Below are positions 6,718 through 13,775 of a DNA stretch of 22,188 nucleotides, piece after piece. This DNA is from Clostridiales bacterium (GTDB lineage: Bacteria; Bacillota; Clostridia; Oscillospirales; Oscillospiraceae), in contig JAHZFC010000016.1 in NCBI GenBank assembly GCA_019421525.1, positions 1-22,188 of the forward strand, read 5' to 3'. A program made the position numbers and the translations under genes. Position 1 is the stretch's first letter. Each line of letters opens with the position of its first letter. Under the pieces are notes generated by a model that ran no database searches, was not told the origin of the DNA, and saw nothing but the letters and a program-made list of their open reading frames with translations.

Positions 6718-8088
6718 GTGAGACAGAAAAAGCATACCCTGTTCAACTTCTGCACCGGAGACTTCAAAGGGGTGGAGCAGTATTTGGACCGCCAGGCCGC
6801 CAAGGGCTGGAAGCTGGAAAAGGTGGGGGTGCTGCTGGGCAGATTTGTCCGGGCGGAGCGGGACGACCTGCGCTGGTGCGTGGACCTGGCCGACCCCAAG
6901 CGGGAGCGGGAGGCGGAGGAGGAATACCTGGGCCTGTGCGCCGAAGGGGGCTGGGACCTGGCGGTCAAGACCAACAATATGTACATCTTCTGTTCCCGGC
7001 CCGGCCTGCGGCCCGCCCCCGTGCAGACCGACCCGGAACTGGAGAAAAAGAACTACTATAAGTATTATATCAAGTCAACGATACTATCTGTCCTGGCTGC
7101 GGCGGCTGTTGTGGCGGTCTATGCCCTGTTGGCCTGGTCCGCGGGTGGCACCCTGGAATCGATGTGGGATTATATGTGGCAGTTCCTGCGGTTCCGCTGG
7201 ATGGAGAGCTGGATGGTGTCGGCGGGGATGGTGGCCTTCGTCCTTTGGTTGGCGGCGGCGGTGTGGAAGGTAGGGGACTTTCTGGCCGCCCTGGTGCGCA
7301 ACCGGGAGGGACTGCGTCCGCCCCGGCCATGGGTCATGTGGATGAACGCGGTGGTGTCCGCTGTGATCATACTGACCTTAGGAGTGGTGTATCTGGGGGC
7401 GGCGGGGGACGCCCTGCTCACCGGGGAGGGGGAGAACTGGTATATGCCCGTTCTGATGGGGTTCTGGGCGGTCTTTGCCCTGTACCGCTGGCTGACCCTG
7501 GACAGGGACCTGTTTCCCGGGGAACGGAAGCTGAATCTGAGGGTGGGCCTCATCTGCCTGGTGCTGACGGCGGCGCTGGTGACGGGGATCGCTCTCACCC
7601 CCTTCGGGGAGTGGTCCAGCTATGATGACATAAAGGCGGAGGAGCAGTATGCCCAGCTGGCCGATGCGCCCATCGTCCGGGCGGAGGACCTGGGGACGGC
7701 AGGGGACCGCCGGTTTTACTGGGTGCTCCACACCATAACCCCCATGGGGGAGCGGTGGAGAGTGGACGATTTTATCGGAAACTCGACCATCCAGACCGGG
7801 TGCGAGACCTACCGCTGTCCCACCGTCTGGCAGGCCCGTCAGCTGGCCCAGACCAAGGCGGAGGGGGCGGCTTGGACGGTGGAGCCGGGTGGGATCCGGG
7901 ACGTGGCCGGGGCGGCCATGGCCCCTGTGGACCTGCCCTGGGCGGACCAGGCCTGGTACGGCCAGTGGACGGAGGGCGAGCTGTATGTACTGGTGGTCCG
8001 GGTGGGCCGCCAGGTCACCACCCTGTCCGCCTGGGAGCCGCTGCTGACAGAGGAAAACCTGGCCGCGATCCAGGGGCGGCTCACATAA
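6718..8088 (+). CDS. DUF2812 membrane protein, paralogue 3 (GTG start)
   Basis: 456-aa third member, more distant from the first two. The N-terminal DUF2812 domain is kept (G-V-E-Q-Y-L-D-R-Q-A-A-K-G-W-K-L, then E-Y-L-G-L-C-A-E-G-G-W-D-L). About five membrane segments follow (120-143, 165-187, 207-228, 244-258, 276-294), then the polar C-terminal domain with the shared motif W-A-D-Q-A-W-Y-G-Q-W-T and an L-T-E-E-N-L-A-A-I-Q-G-R-L ending. The start is GTG at 6718: GAGGTGA at 6705-6711 is spaced 6 bases from it, and the alignment with the paralogues begins there. It is 16 bases after paralogue 2 and is followed by a terminator, so it ends the operon. It lacks the 178-bp shared tail. Confidence 0.87.
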   Translation: MRQKKHTLFNFCTGDFKGVEQYLDRQAAKGWKLEKVGVLLGRFVRAERDDLRWCVDLADPKREREAEEEYLGLCAEGGWDLAVKTNNMYIFCSRPGLRPAPVQTDPELEKKNYYKYYIKSTILSVLAAAAVVAVYALLAWSAGGTLESMWDYMWQFLRFRWMESWMVSAGMVAFVLWLAAAVWKVGDFLAALVRNREGLRPPRPWVMWMNAVVSAVIILTLGVVYLGAAGDALLTGEGENWYMPVLMGFWAVFALYRWLTLDRDLFPGERKLNLRVGLICLVLTAALVTGIALTPFGEWSSYDDIKAEEQYAQLADAPIVRAEDLGTAGDRRFYWVLHTITPMGERWRVDDFIGNSTIQTGCETYRCPTVWQARQLAQTKAEGAAWTVEPGGIRDVAGAAMAPVDLPWADQAWYGQWTEGELYVLVVRVGRQVTTLSAWEPLLTEENLAAIQGRLT

Positions 8089-8094
8089 AACAGG

Positions 8095-8135
8095 AACGGA
8101 CTGCACCAGCTGACCGGTGCAGTCCGTTTGCTTTT
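8095..8135. terminator. Terminator between the DUF2812 operon and gatB (convergent)
   Basis: A perfect 13-bp stem pairs 8095-8107 with 8116-8128 around an 8-base loop. The plus strand continues as TTGCTTTT; the minus strand continues with only a weak T-rich tail. It sits in the 54-base gap between convergent genes and may serve both. Confidence 0.8.
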
Positions 8136-8142
8136 GGCCATA

Positions 8143-9573
8143 TCATTCCGCCAGCTTCTGCCGGAGCAGGGCGTTGACCAGCTTGGGGTCGGCCTTGCCC
8201 TTCAGCTCCCGCATCACCTGGCCCACCAGGAAGCCGAAGGCCTTCTCCTTGCCGCCCTTGAAGTCGGCTACCGACTGGGGATTGGCGGCCAGGACCTGCT
8301 CCACCACGCCCGCCACCAGGCCGGTGTCGCTCACCTGCTCCAGGCCGTGGTCCTTCACATACTGGTCCACGTCCCCGTCGTCGTCGAACACGGCCTCGAA
8401 CACCTTGACGGCGGTGTTCCTATTGAGCTTTCCGTCTCCCACCAGGGTGATGAGCCGGGCCAGGGTGGGGGCGGTCAGCCTCATGTCCTTGGGCTCCAGC
8501 CCCTTGGCGGACAGGGCGCCCAGCACCTCCCCCATGATCCAGTTGGCACCCTGTTTGGGAGGCGTGCCCAGGGATACCAGCGCTTCAAAGAAGTCGGCCA
8601 GCACCTTGTCCGAGGTGATCATCTGGCAGTCGTAGGCGGGCAGGCCGTAGTCCGCCTGATACCGCTCCCGCTTGGCCTCGGCCAGCTCGGGCTGGCTGGC
8701 CCGCAGTTCATCCAGATATTCCTCGCTCAGCTCGATGGGGGGGATGTCCGGCTCAGGAAAGTAGCGGTAGTCCTGGGCATCCTCCTTGGAGCGCATGGCG
8801 TAGGTGGCGTCCTTGTTCTCGTCCCAGCGGCGGGTCTCCTGGACCACCCGCCTGCCCTCCTCCAGCAGCTCGATCTGCCGCTTGGCCTCATAGTCGATGG
8901 CCCGGGCGATGGCCTTGAAGGAGTTGAGGTTCTTCATCTCTGTGCGGATGCCCATCTCGGTGCTGCCCATGGGCCGGACGGACAGGTTCACGTCGCACCG
9001 GAGGGAACCCTCCTGCATCTTGCAGTCGGATACGCCCAGATATTGCAGCGTCTCCTTCAGCTTTTCCAGGTAGGCGATCACTTGGTCGGCGGTGCGAAAG
9101 TCCGGCTCCGTGACGATCTCGATCAGGGGCACGCCGCAGCGGTTGTAGTCCGCCCGGGTCTGGTCGATCCAGGGGTCGTGGACCAGCTTGCCCGCGTCCT
9201 CCTCCATGTGGATCTCATGGATGCGCACCGTGTGGTCCCCGCTCTGGGCGTGCAGCTCCACCCGGCCGTCCCGGGCGATGGGCAGGTAGAGCTGGCTGAT
9301 CTGATAGGCCTTGGGCAGGTCGGGGTAGAAGTAGTTCTTCCGGTCGAATTTGCTGTACCGGGTGATGGTACAGTTCAGGGCCAGCCCCGCTTTCACCGCG
9401 TATTCCAGCACCGCCCTGTTCAGCACCGGCAGGGTGCCGGGCATGCCGGTACACACCGGGCAGCAGTGGGTGTTGGGGTCGCCCCCGAACTGGGTGGTGC
9501 AGGAGCAGAAGATCTTGGTCCTGGTGGCCAGCTCCACATGGGTCTCCAGGCCGATGACAGTCTCCCAGGTCAT
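8143..9573 (-). CDS. gatB: Asp-tRNA(Asn)/Glu-tRNA(Gln) amidotransferase subunit B
   Basis: 476-aa GatB, the subunit that recognises the tRNA and activates the misacylated Asp or Glu for amidation. The N-terminal catalytic cradle begins with E-T-V-I-G-L-E-T-H-V-E-L. The zinc-site cysteines are C23-S-C25 and C38-P-V-C41, followed by T-G-M-P-G-T-L-P-V-L-N. The C-terminal part is the helical YqeY-like tail that contacts the tRNA elbow, ending L-V-N-A-L-L-R-Q-K-L. The ATG at 9573 overlaps the gatA stop by 4 bases, giving coupled translation. It is the last gene of the aspS-gatC-gatA-gatB operon. Confidence 0.97.
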   Translation of the reverse strand: MTWETVIGLETHVELATRTKIFCSCTTQFGGDPNTHCCPVCTGMPGTLPVLNRAVLEYAVKAGLALNCTITRYSKFDRKNYFYPDLPKAYQISQLYLPIARDGRVELHAQSGDHTVRIHEIHMEEDAGKLVHDPWIDQTRADYNRCGVPLIEIVTEPDFRTADQVIAYLEKLKETLQYLGVSDCKMQEGSLRCDVNLSVRPMGSTEMGIRTEMKNLNSFKAIARAIDYEAKRQIELLEEGRRVVQETRRWDENKDATYAMRSKEDAQDYRYFPEPDIPPIELSEEYLDELRASQPELAEAKRERYQADYGLPAYDCQMITSDKVLADFFEALVSLGTPPKQGANWIMGEVLGALSAKGLEPKDMRLTAPTLARLITLVGDGKLNRNTAVKVFEAVFDDDGDVDQYVKDHGLEQVSDTGLVAGVVEQVLAANPQSVADFKGGKEKAFGFLVGQVMRELKGKADPKLVNALLRQKLAE

Positions 9574-11036
9574 GCCTGCTCCCCTCCTTTCGGCGTGCGC
9601 TTGTGGTAGTCAGTATCCAGCTGGAAGGCGTGGGCGGCGTTCAAGAGCCTGCCCTCCCCGAAGTGGGGGCCGATGAGCTGGGCCCCGATGGGCAGCCCCT
9701 TGGCGTCAAAGCCGCAGGGCATGGACAGCCCGGGCAGCCCCGCCAGGTTCACTGATACAGTATAGATATCGCTGAGGTACATCTTCAGCGGGTCGCTGAG
9801 GCTCTCCCCGATTTTTGGGGCAGTGGTGGGGGCCACCGGGGTGAGGAGCATATCACAGCGGGTGAACGCCTCGTCAAAGGCGCTCTTGATCACCGCCTTC
9901 ACCTGGAGGGCCTTTTTGTAATAGGCGTCGTAGTAGCCGGTAGAGAGCACGAAGGTGCCCAGCAGGATGCGCCGCTTCACCTCCAGGCCGAAGCCCTGGG
10001 TGCGGGTCTTGTTGTACAGGTCGGTGAGGTCCTCGTACCCTTCCGCCCGCCAGCCGTACTTCACCCCATCGAACCGGGACAGGTTGGAGCTGGCCTCCGC
10101 CGCGGCGATGATATAGTAGGTGGGAACCACGTACTCCATCACCGGGAAGGACAGCTCCACCACCTCCGCTCCCCGGTCCTTCAGCACGCCGGCCACCGCC
10201 AGCACGGCCTTTCTCACCTGGCCGTCCAGGCCGTCCCCAAAGCACTGGGTGGGGATGCCGATCGTCATGCCCCGTACGTCCCCGGTGAGGTCCTCCAGCA
10301 GGTGGCCGTACTCCCCGTCCAGGCTGGTGCCGTCCCGCTTATCCCTCCCCTGGAGCACATCCAGCACGGCGGCGCAGTCCGCCGCGTCCCGGCACAGGGG
10401 GCCGATCTGGTCCAAACTGGAGGCGTAGGCGATGAGGCCGTACCGGGACACGGTGCCGTAGGTGGGCTTCATGCCGGTGACGCCGCAGTAGGAGGCGGGC
10501 TGGCGGATGGACCCGCCGGTGTCCGAGCCGATGGCGTACCAGCCCAGTCCGGCGGCCACAGCCGCCGCCGCCCCGCCGGAGGATCCGCCGGGGGCCCGCT
10601 CCAGATCCCAGGGATTGTGGGTGGGACCGTAATAGGATGTCTCAGTGGTGGAGCCCATGGCGAATTCGTCCATGTTCAGCTTGCCCAGGGACAGCGCCCC
10701 GGCGGCGGACAGCTTTTCCACCACGGTGGCGTCGTAGGGGGGCTTGAAGTCCCCCAGGATCTTGGACGCGCAGGAGGTCCTGACGGCCCTGGTGCAGATG
10801 TTGTCCTTGATGGCCATGGGCACGCCGTACAGGGGGCTGGCGGCGTCCTTAACGCCTTTTTGCAGATGCTCTGCCCGGGCCAGGGCCCGCTCCCCCTCCA
10901 CAGTGATGAAGCTGTTCAGAGCCCCATCCCGGGCCCCGATGGCGTCCAGAGCGGCTTGGGCGGCTTCGGCCACAGACACCTCGCCTTTTTTGATGGCCGC
11001 CCCCAGCTCCAGGGCGGTGAGTTGTCTCAGTTCCAT
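9570..11036 (-). CDS. gatA: Asp-tRNA(Asn)/Glu-tRNA(Gln) amidotransferase subunit A
   Basis: 488-aa GatA, the glutaminase subunit that releases ammonia from glutamine and channels it to GatB. It is an amidase-signature enzyme with the triad K77 (in V-P-M-A-I-K-D-N-I), S152 (in A-P-G-G-S-S-G-G) and S176 (in S-D-T-G-G-S-I-R). The open frame continues upstream to 11540, but the start is placed at 11036: the protein then begins M-E-L-R-Q-L-T-A-L-E-L, has normal GatA length, and has a GGGGGAAGGG-type site just upstream. The upstream extension would overlap gatC entirely. The gap to gatC is 14 bases. Confidence 0.96.
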   Translation of the reverse strand: MELRQLTALELGAAIKKGEVSVAEAAQAALDAIGARDGALNSFITVEGERALARAEHLQKGVKDAASPLYGVPMAIKDNICTRAVRTSCASKILGDFKPPYDATVVEKLSAAGALSLGKLNMDEFAMGSTTETSYYGPTHNPWDLERAPGGSSGGAAAAVAAGLGWYAIGSDTGGSIRQPASYCGVTGMKPTYGTVSRYGLIAYASSLDQIGPLCRDAADCAAVLDVLQGRDKRDGTSLDGEYGHLLEDLTGDVRGMTIGIPTQCFGDGLDGQVRKAVLAVAGVLKDRGAEVVELSFPVMEYVVPTYYIIAAAEASSNLSRFDGVKYGWRAEGYEDLTDLYNKTRTQGFGLEVKRRILLGTFVLSTGYYDAYYKKALQVKAVIKSAFDEAFTRCDMLLTPVAPTTAPKIGESLSDPLKMYLSDIYTVSVNLAGLPGLSMPCGFDAKGLPIGAQLIGPHFGEGRLLNAAHAFQLDTDYHKRTPKGGEQA

Positions 11037-11050
11037 ATCCCTTCCCCCTC

Positions 11051-11338
11051 TCACTCCACGCTCCTGGGCGTCAGGAACGCCTCTTCGTCGGGCACCGGCG
11101 CATTGGCCAGCAGGGCGGAGCGGTCGAAGGAGGGCTCCACCACGTCCTCCCGGAGGACGTTCTTCACCGGGAACACATGGCTCATGGGCTCGATGTCCGC
11201 GGTGTCCAGCTGGTTCAATACGTCCATATAGTCCACGATCCGCTCCAGCTGGGCGGTCATGGCCGTCTTTTCCTCCTCCGGCAGGGACAGCCGGGACAGC
11301 TGGGAGATATAGTCTACCATCTCGGTGGTGATCTTCAT
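11051..11338 (-). CDS. gatC: Asp-tRNA(Asn)/Glu-tRNA(Gln) amidotransferase subunit C
   Basis: 95-aa GatC, the small stabilising subunit that wraps around the GatA-GatB interface. Recognisable features are the N-terminal helix V-D-Y-I-S-Q-L-S-R-L-S-L, the segment Y-M-D-V-L-N-Q-L-D-T-A-D-I-E-P, and the extended R-E-D-V-V-E-P tail. Two in-frame ATGs are possible: 11344 and 11338. The AAGGAAG site abuts the first but is 6 bases from the second, so 11338 is preferred. It lies 75 bases after aspS and 14 bases before gatA. Confidence 0.94.
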   Translation of the reverse strand: MKITTEMVDYISQLSRLSLPEEEKTAMTAQLERIVDYMDVLNQLDTADIEPMSHVFPVKNVLREDVVEPSFDRSALLANAPVPDEEAFLTPRSVE

Positions 11339-11413
11339 GGTCATCTTCCTTTCTGTGCAGGGCCTGGCGGCCCTGGGGGCTTATGGTCCAAGGGTCAGCG
11401 CCATTGAAATAGG

Positions 11414-12733
11414 TCAGGGGTCCAGCCGGCTGCGGTCCCGGGGAAACAGGCTGGCCTGCCGGATGTTGTCCAGGCCGCACAGCTGCATGGTCAGCCGTTC
11501 CAGGCCGATGCCCAGCCCGCCGTGGGGGGGCATGCCGCACTTGTGGATCATCAGGTAGCTGGCAAAGTCCGCCGGGTCCATGCCCCGCGCCTCCATCTTG
11601 GCCACCTGCTGATGGTAGTCGTGGATGCGCTGGCCGCCGGTGGTCACCTCCAGCCCCCGGAACAGCAGGTCGAAGGACAGGGTGTATTTGGGGTCGGCCG
11701 GGTCGTCCATGGCGTAGAAGGGCCGCTTCTTGGCGGGGTAGTGGGTGATGAACACCAGGTCGCTGCCCAGCTCCTCTTTGGCGTACCGGCCGATGTGGGC
11801 TTCCTCCTCCGGCTCCAGGTCGTAGGGGTCCCGGATCTGGTAGCCGTATTTTTCCGCGGCCAGCCGCTTTGCCTCGTCGAACCGCAGGCAGGGGATGGGG
11901 GCGGCGTCAGGCAGAGTCACATCCAAAAGTTTTAGTTCCCGGCCGTACTCTTTTTCCAGCAGATCCATGGCATACCGGAGAAATCCAGCCTCCACCTCCA
12001 TGATGTCGTAAAAGGAGCGGATATAGCCCATCTCGAAGTCCAGGCCGGTGTATTCGTTCAGGTGCCGGGCGGTGGCGTGCTTCTCCGCCCGGAACACGGG
12101 CCCCATCTCGAACACCCGCTCATACACCCCCACCATGGTCTGCTTGTAGATCTGGGGGGACTGGGCCAAATATGCCTTCTTTCCGAAGTAGTCCAGCCGG
12201 AAGATGTTGGAGCCCCCCTCAGCCCCGGCGCTGACGATCTTGGGGGTGTGGATCTCGGTGAAGCCCTCCCCGGTGAGGTAGTCCCGGAAGGCCCGGGCCA
12301 GCCCCTCCTGGATCTTGAACACCGCCCGGCGGCGCAGGTCCCGGAGGACCACCGGACGCAGGGGCAGTTCGGTGTCCAGGTGGAGGCCCAGCTTCCGCTT
12401 CCCCAGGGAGACGGGCATGGGGGCGGCAGGGGAGGAGAGCACGGTGACGGCCTCCACGCCGATCTCCCAGCCGCCGGGGGCCCGGGGCTCGGAGCGGACC
12501 ATGCCGGACAGCTCCACGGCACACTCCTCGCATAAGCCCTCCGGCAGCACCTGGGTGCCGCACACGCACTGGATGGCCCCGTCGGCCATGCGCAGGGGCA
12601 AAAAGGTGATGCCTCCCATGTCCCGCAGGGCGTGGACCGCGCCGTGGACGGTGACGGACTGGTTATTCAGCCCGCCCTCCGCGATGGTCTGATAGCTGAT
12701 GGTCTTTGTGGTTTCGCCGGTGACGAACTTCAT
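11414..12733 (-). CDS. aspS: Archaeal-type aspartyl-tRNA synthetase, probably non-discriminating (Asp onto tRNA-Asp and tRNA-Asn)
   Basis: 439-aa class IIb synthetase of the archaeal/AspRS2 type; it lacks the large GAD insertion of bacterial AspRS. An N-terminal OB fold (about 1-100) contains G-A-V-H-A-L-R-D-M-G-G. The catalytic core has A-E-G-G-S-N-I-F, Q191-S-P-Q, motif 2 F214-R-A-E-K-H-A-T-A-R-H-L-N-E, and motif 3 G-L-G-I-G-L-E-R-L. H34 aligns with the anticodon-loop position that is Trp in discriminating archaeal AspRS. P86 (R-A-P-G-G) sits where those enzymes have Lys. His and Pro at these sites are, from memory, the determinants of the non-discriminating Deinococcus AspRS2. GatCAB downstream and an Asn-reading T-box upstream agree. 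The start at 12733 has GGAAGGAC 8 bases upstream; the frame's extension to 12820 runs into the T-box terminator. An AsnRS is the alternative but less likely. Confidence 0.9.
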   Translation of the reverse strand: MKFVTGETTKTISYQTIAEGGLNNQSVTVHGAVHALRDMGGITFLPLRMADGAIQCVCGTQVLPEGLCEECAVELSGMVRSEPRAPGGWEIGVEAVTVLSSPAAPMPVSLGKRKLGLHLDTELPLRPVVLRDLRRRAVFKIQEGLARAFRDYLTGEGFTEIHTPKIVSAGAEGGSNIFRLDYFGKKAYLAQSPQIYKQTMVGVYERVFEMGPVFRAEKHATARHLNEYTGLDFEMGYIRSFYDIMEVEAGFLRYAMDLLEKEYGRELKLLDVTLPDAAPIPCLRFDEAKRLAAEKYGYQIRDPYDLEPEEEAHIGRYAKEELGSDLVFITHYPAKKRPFYAMDDPADPKYTLSFDLLFRGLEVTTGGQRIHDYHQQVAKMEARGMDPADFASYLMIHKCGMPPHGGLGIGLERLTMQLCGLDNIRQASLFPRDRSRLDP

Positions 12734-12759
12734 GTTTCTCAGTCCTTCCAGATAAATTT

Positions 12760-12806
12760 TAGAAAAAGAAAACGTCCCGGAGCGCACGAACGTACGCTCC
12801 GGGACG
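12760..12806 (-). terminator. Regulated terminator of the T-box leader
   Basis: A perfect 12-bp stem pairs 12773-12784 with 12795-12806, followed on the minus strand by GTTTTCTTTTTC. It lies 27 bases before the aspS start and just downstream of the T-box motif, whose antiterminator would compete with it. Confidence 0.9.
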
Positions 12807-13056
12807 GAATTCACATACATGATCTCCGCGGTACCACCCGCGTTGCCCCTCCAACAAGGGACCTCTCTCGAGCCCCGGTAACGTGGGGAGGACGGGCAGC
12901 CCTACACCACACCCTCCTTGGGGGTTCGGACTGCCGGCTCAGGAGTGTTGCGCTTCCTCGTCTTTCCGGGGCGGGCTCTCAGTCGGTGACCCGCGTTCTC
13001 TGTCGGACGCCGTGAGGGGCGGTCTTCATCGCAGCCTTTGACACTTTAGCTTGATG
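12760..13056 (-). ncRNA. T-box leader, tRNA-Asn-responsive (specifier AAC)
   Basis: On the minus strand the conserved T-box sequence GGGTGGTACCGCGG lies at 12839-12826, followed by the terminator. About 100 bases upstream is C-A-G-A-G-A-A-C-G-C-G-G-G (AG bulge and distal stem I, paired with C-C-C-G-C). Then comes GCGC-AAC-ACTCCTGAGC. In T-box leaders the specifier codon is typically followed by A and a CUC(N)GAG segment, so I read the specifier as AAC (12949-12947), an asparagine codon. Uncharged tRNA-Asn pairing with AAC and with the T-box bulge would form the antiterminator and allow transcription of aspS-gatCAB. The leader starts about 7 bases after a strong -10. Specifier identity comes from pattern alignment, not a folded model. 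Confidence 0.9.
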
Positions 13057-13062
13057 TGGCAC

Positions 13063-13091
13063 ATTCTACGCCCTTTTGTCCGGGATGTCAA
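13063..13091 (-). promoter_or_regulatory. Sigma-A promoter of the T-box-aspS-gatCAB operon
   Basis: On the minus strand: exact TTGACA (complement 13086-13091), 17-base spacer, TAGAAT (complement 13063-13068). Transcription should begin near 13056. Confidence 0.85.
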
Positions 13092-13134
13092 TGATTTTTT
13101 TGAAATTGGGTGAGATCGACATTGGACAAGCAGT

Positions 13135-13178
13135 CTGAGGCGTTGGATCTTGGCCTGATCGACGAGTGCCCGCCTCAG
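13135..13178. repeat. 8-bp inverted repeat upstream of the second padR promoter
   Basis: CTGAGGCG at 13135-13142 and CGCCTCAG at 13171-13178 are perfect complements separated by 28 bases, ending four bases before the -35 box. No T-tract follows, so it is not a terminator. The rest of the divergent region 13092-13182 holds nothing recognisable. Confidence 0.5.
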
Positions 13179-13182
13179 GGAC

Positions 13183-13210
13183 TTGACAAATTTACTCTAT
13201 CATATATACT
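13183..13210 (+). promoter_or_regulatory. Sigma-A promoter of the second padR-hydrolase operon
   Basis: Exact TTGACA at 13183-13188, 16-base spacer, TATACT at 13205-13210. Confidence 0.75.
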
Positions 13211-13224
13211 CAATATTGAATATA
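13205..13224. promoter_or_regulatory. Candidate operator of the second PadR
   Basis: A 20-base near-palindrome with perfect core TCAATATTGA (13210-13219) and TATA ends overlaps the -10 box and start site. Its position suggests autorepression by the PadR encoded 15 bases downstream. It differs in sequence from the operators of the first padR. Confidence 0.5.
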
Positions 13225-13238
13225 AAAGGAGGGATCGT

Positions 13239-13775
13239 ATGACAAGGCTGCTGGTGCTGGGGTTGCTGGATGAAGGGCCCATGTCCGGCTATGATATCCA
13301 ACAGAAAATAAGGCGGGCAGACGCCGAGCGGTGGGGCGGCGTGCTGCCCGGGTCCATCTACCACGCGCTGTCCAGGCTGGAACGGGAGGGGCATATCCGG
13401 CTGGCGGGGATGGAGCGGCGGGGCCACCGCCAAAAGGCGGTCTACCAGATCACAGACCAGGGCAGGGCCTATCTGCCTGCCCTGGTCGAGGAGGCCCTGC
13501 GCGCCCCGGACGTTCGGTACCCCACGGACCTGTACAGCGGCCTGTCCCTGCTGGACAAGCTCCCCCGGGAGCGGGCCCGGCGGGCCCTGGAGGAGCAGCG
13601 GACGCGGCTGGAGGAGGAGTACCGGGCCCTGGAGCAGGGGGAGGGGGAGAACAGGGAGGCAGGGCGGGAGGTGCCCCTTCTGTCCAGGCTGACCATCGAC
13701 AATATGTTCGCCGTGCTCCGGCTGCAGCGGCAGTTCGTGGACAGCCTGTTGGCCGCGCTGGAGGGGGACGCATGA
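13239..13775 (+). CDS. PadR family transcriptional regulator with C-terminal dimerisation domain
   Basis: 178-aa PadR regulator of the longer type. The winged helix spans about residues 1-75: L-L-V-L-G-L-L-D-E-G-P-M-S-G-Y-D-I, then G-S-I-Y-H-A-L-S-R-L-E-R-E-G in the recognition region, then the wing K-A-V-Y-Q-I-T. The rest is helical and charged (R-A-R-R-A-L-E-E-Q-R-T-R-L-E-E-E-Y), consistent with the Vir_act_alpha_C-type domain. The frame stays open upstream to 13110, but AAAGGAGGG at 13225-13233 and the start of the PadR fold set the start at 13239. The stop overlaps the hydrolase start, so the pair is co-translated and the hydrolase is its likely regulatory target. Confidence 0.9.
   Translation: MTRLLVLGLLDEGPMSGYDIQQKIRRADAERWGGVLPGSIYHALSRLEREGHIRLAGMERRGHRQKAVYQITDQGRAYLPALVEEALRAPDVRYPTDLYSGLSLLDKLPRERARRALEEQRTRLEEEYRALEQGEGENREAGREVPLLSRLTIDNMFAVLRLQRQFVDSLLAALEGDA

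Noticed and set aside
11037..11540. N-terminal extension of the gatA frame by about 168 codons.
   Set aside because: It would overlap all of gatC and part of aspS; the GatA fold begins at 11036 with a good ribosome binding site.
12734..12820. N-terminal extension of AspRS to 12820.
   Set aside because: These bases form the T-box terminator stem and its T-tract; the OB fold starts at 12733 behind GGAAGGAC.
13110..13238. N-terminal extension of the second PadR.
   Set aside because: It would run through the TTGACA/TATACT promoter and operator palindrome; the winged helix starts at 13239 behind AAAGGAGGG.
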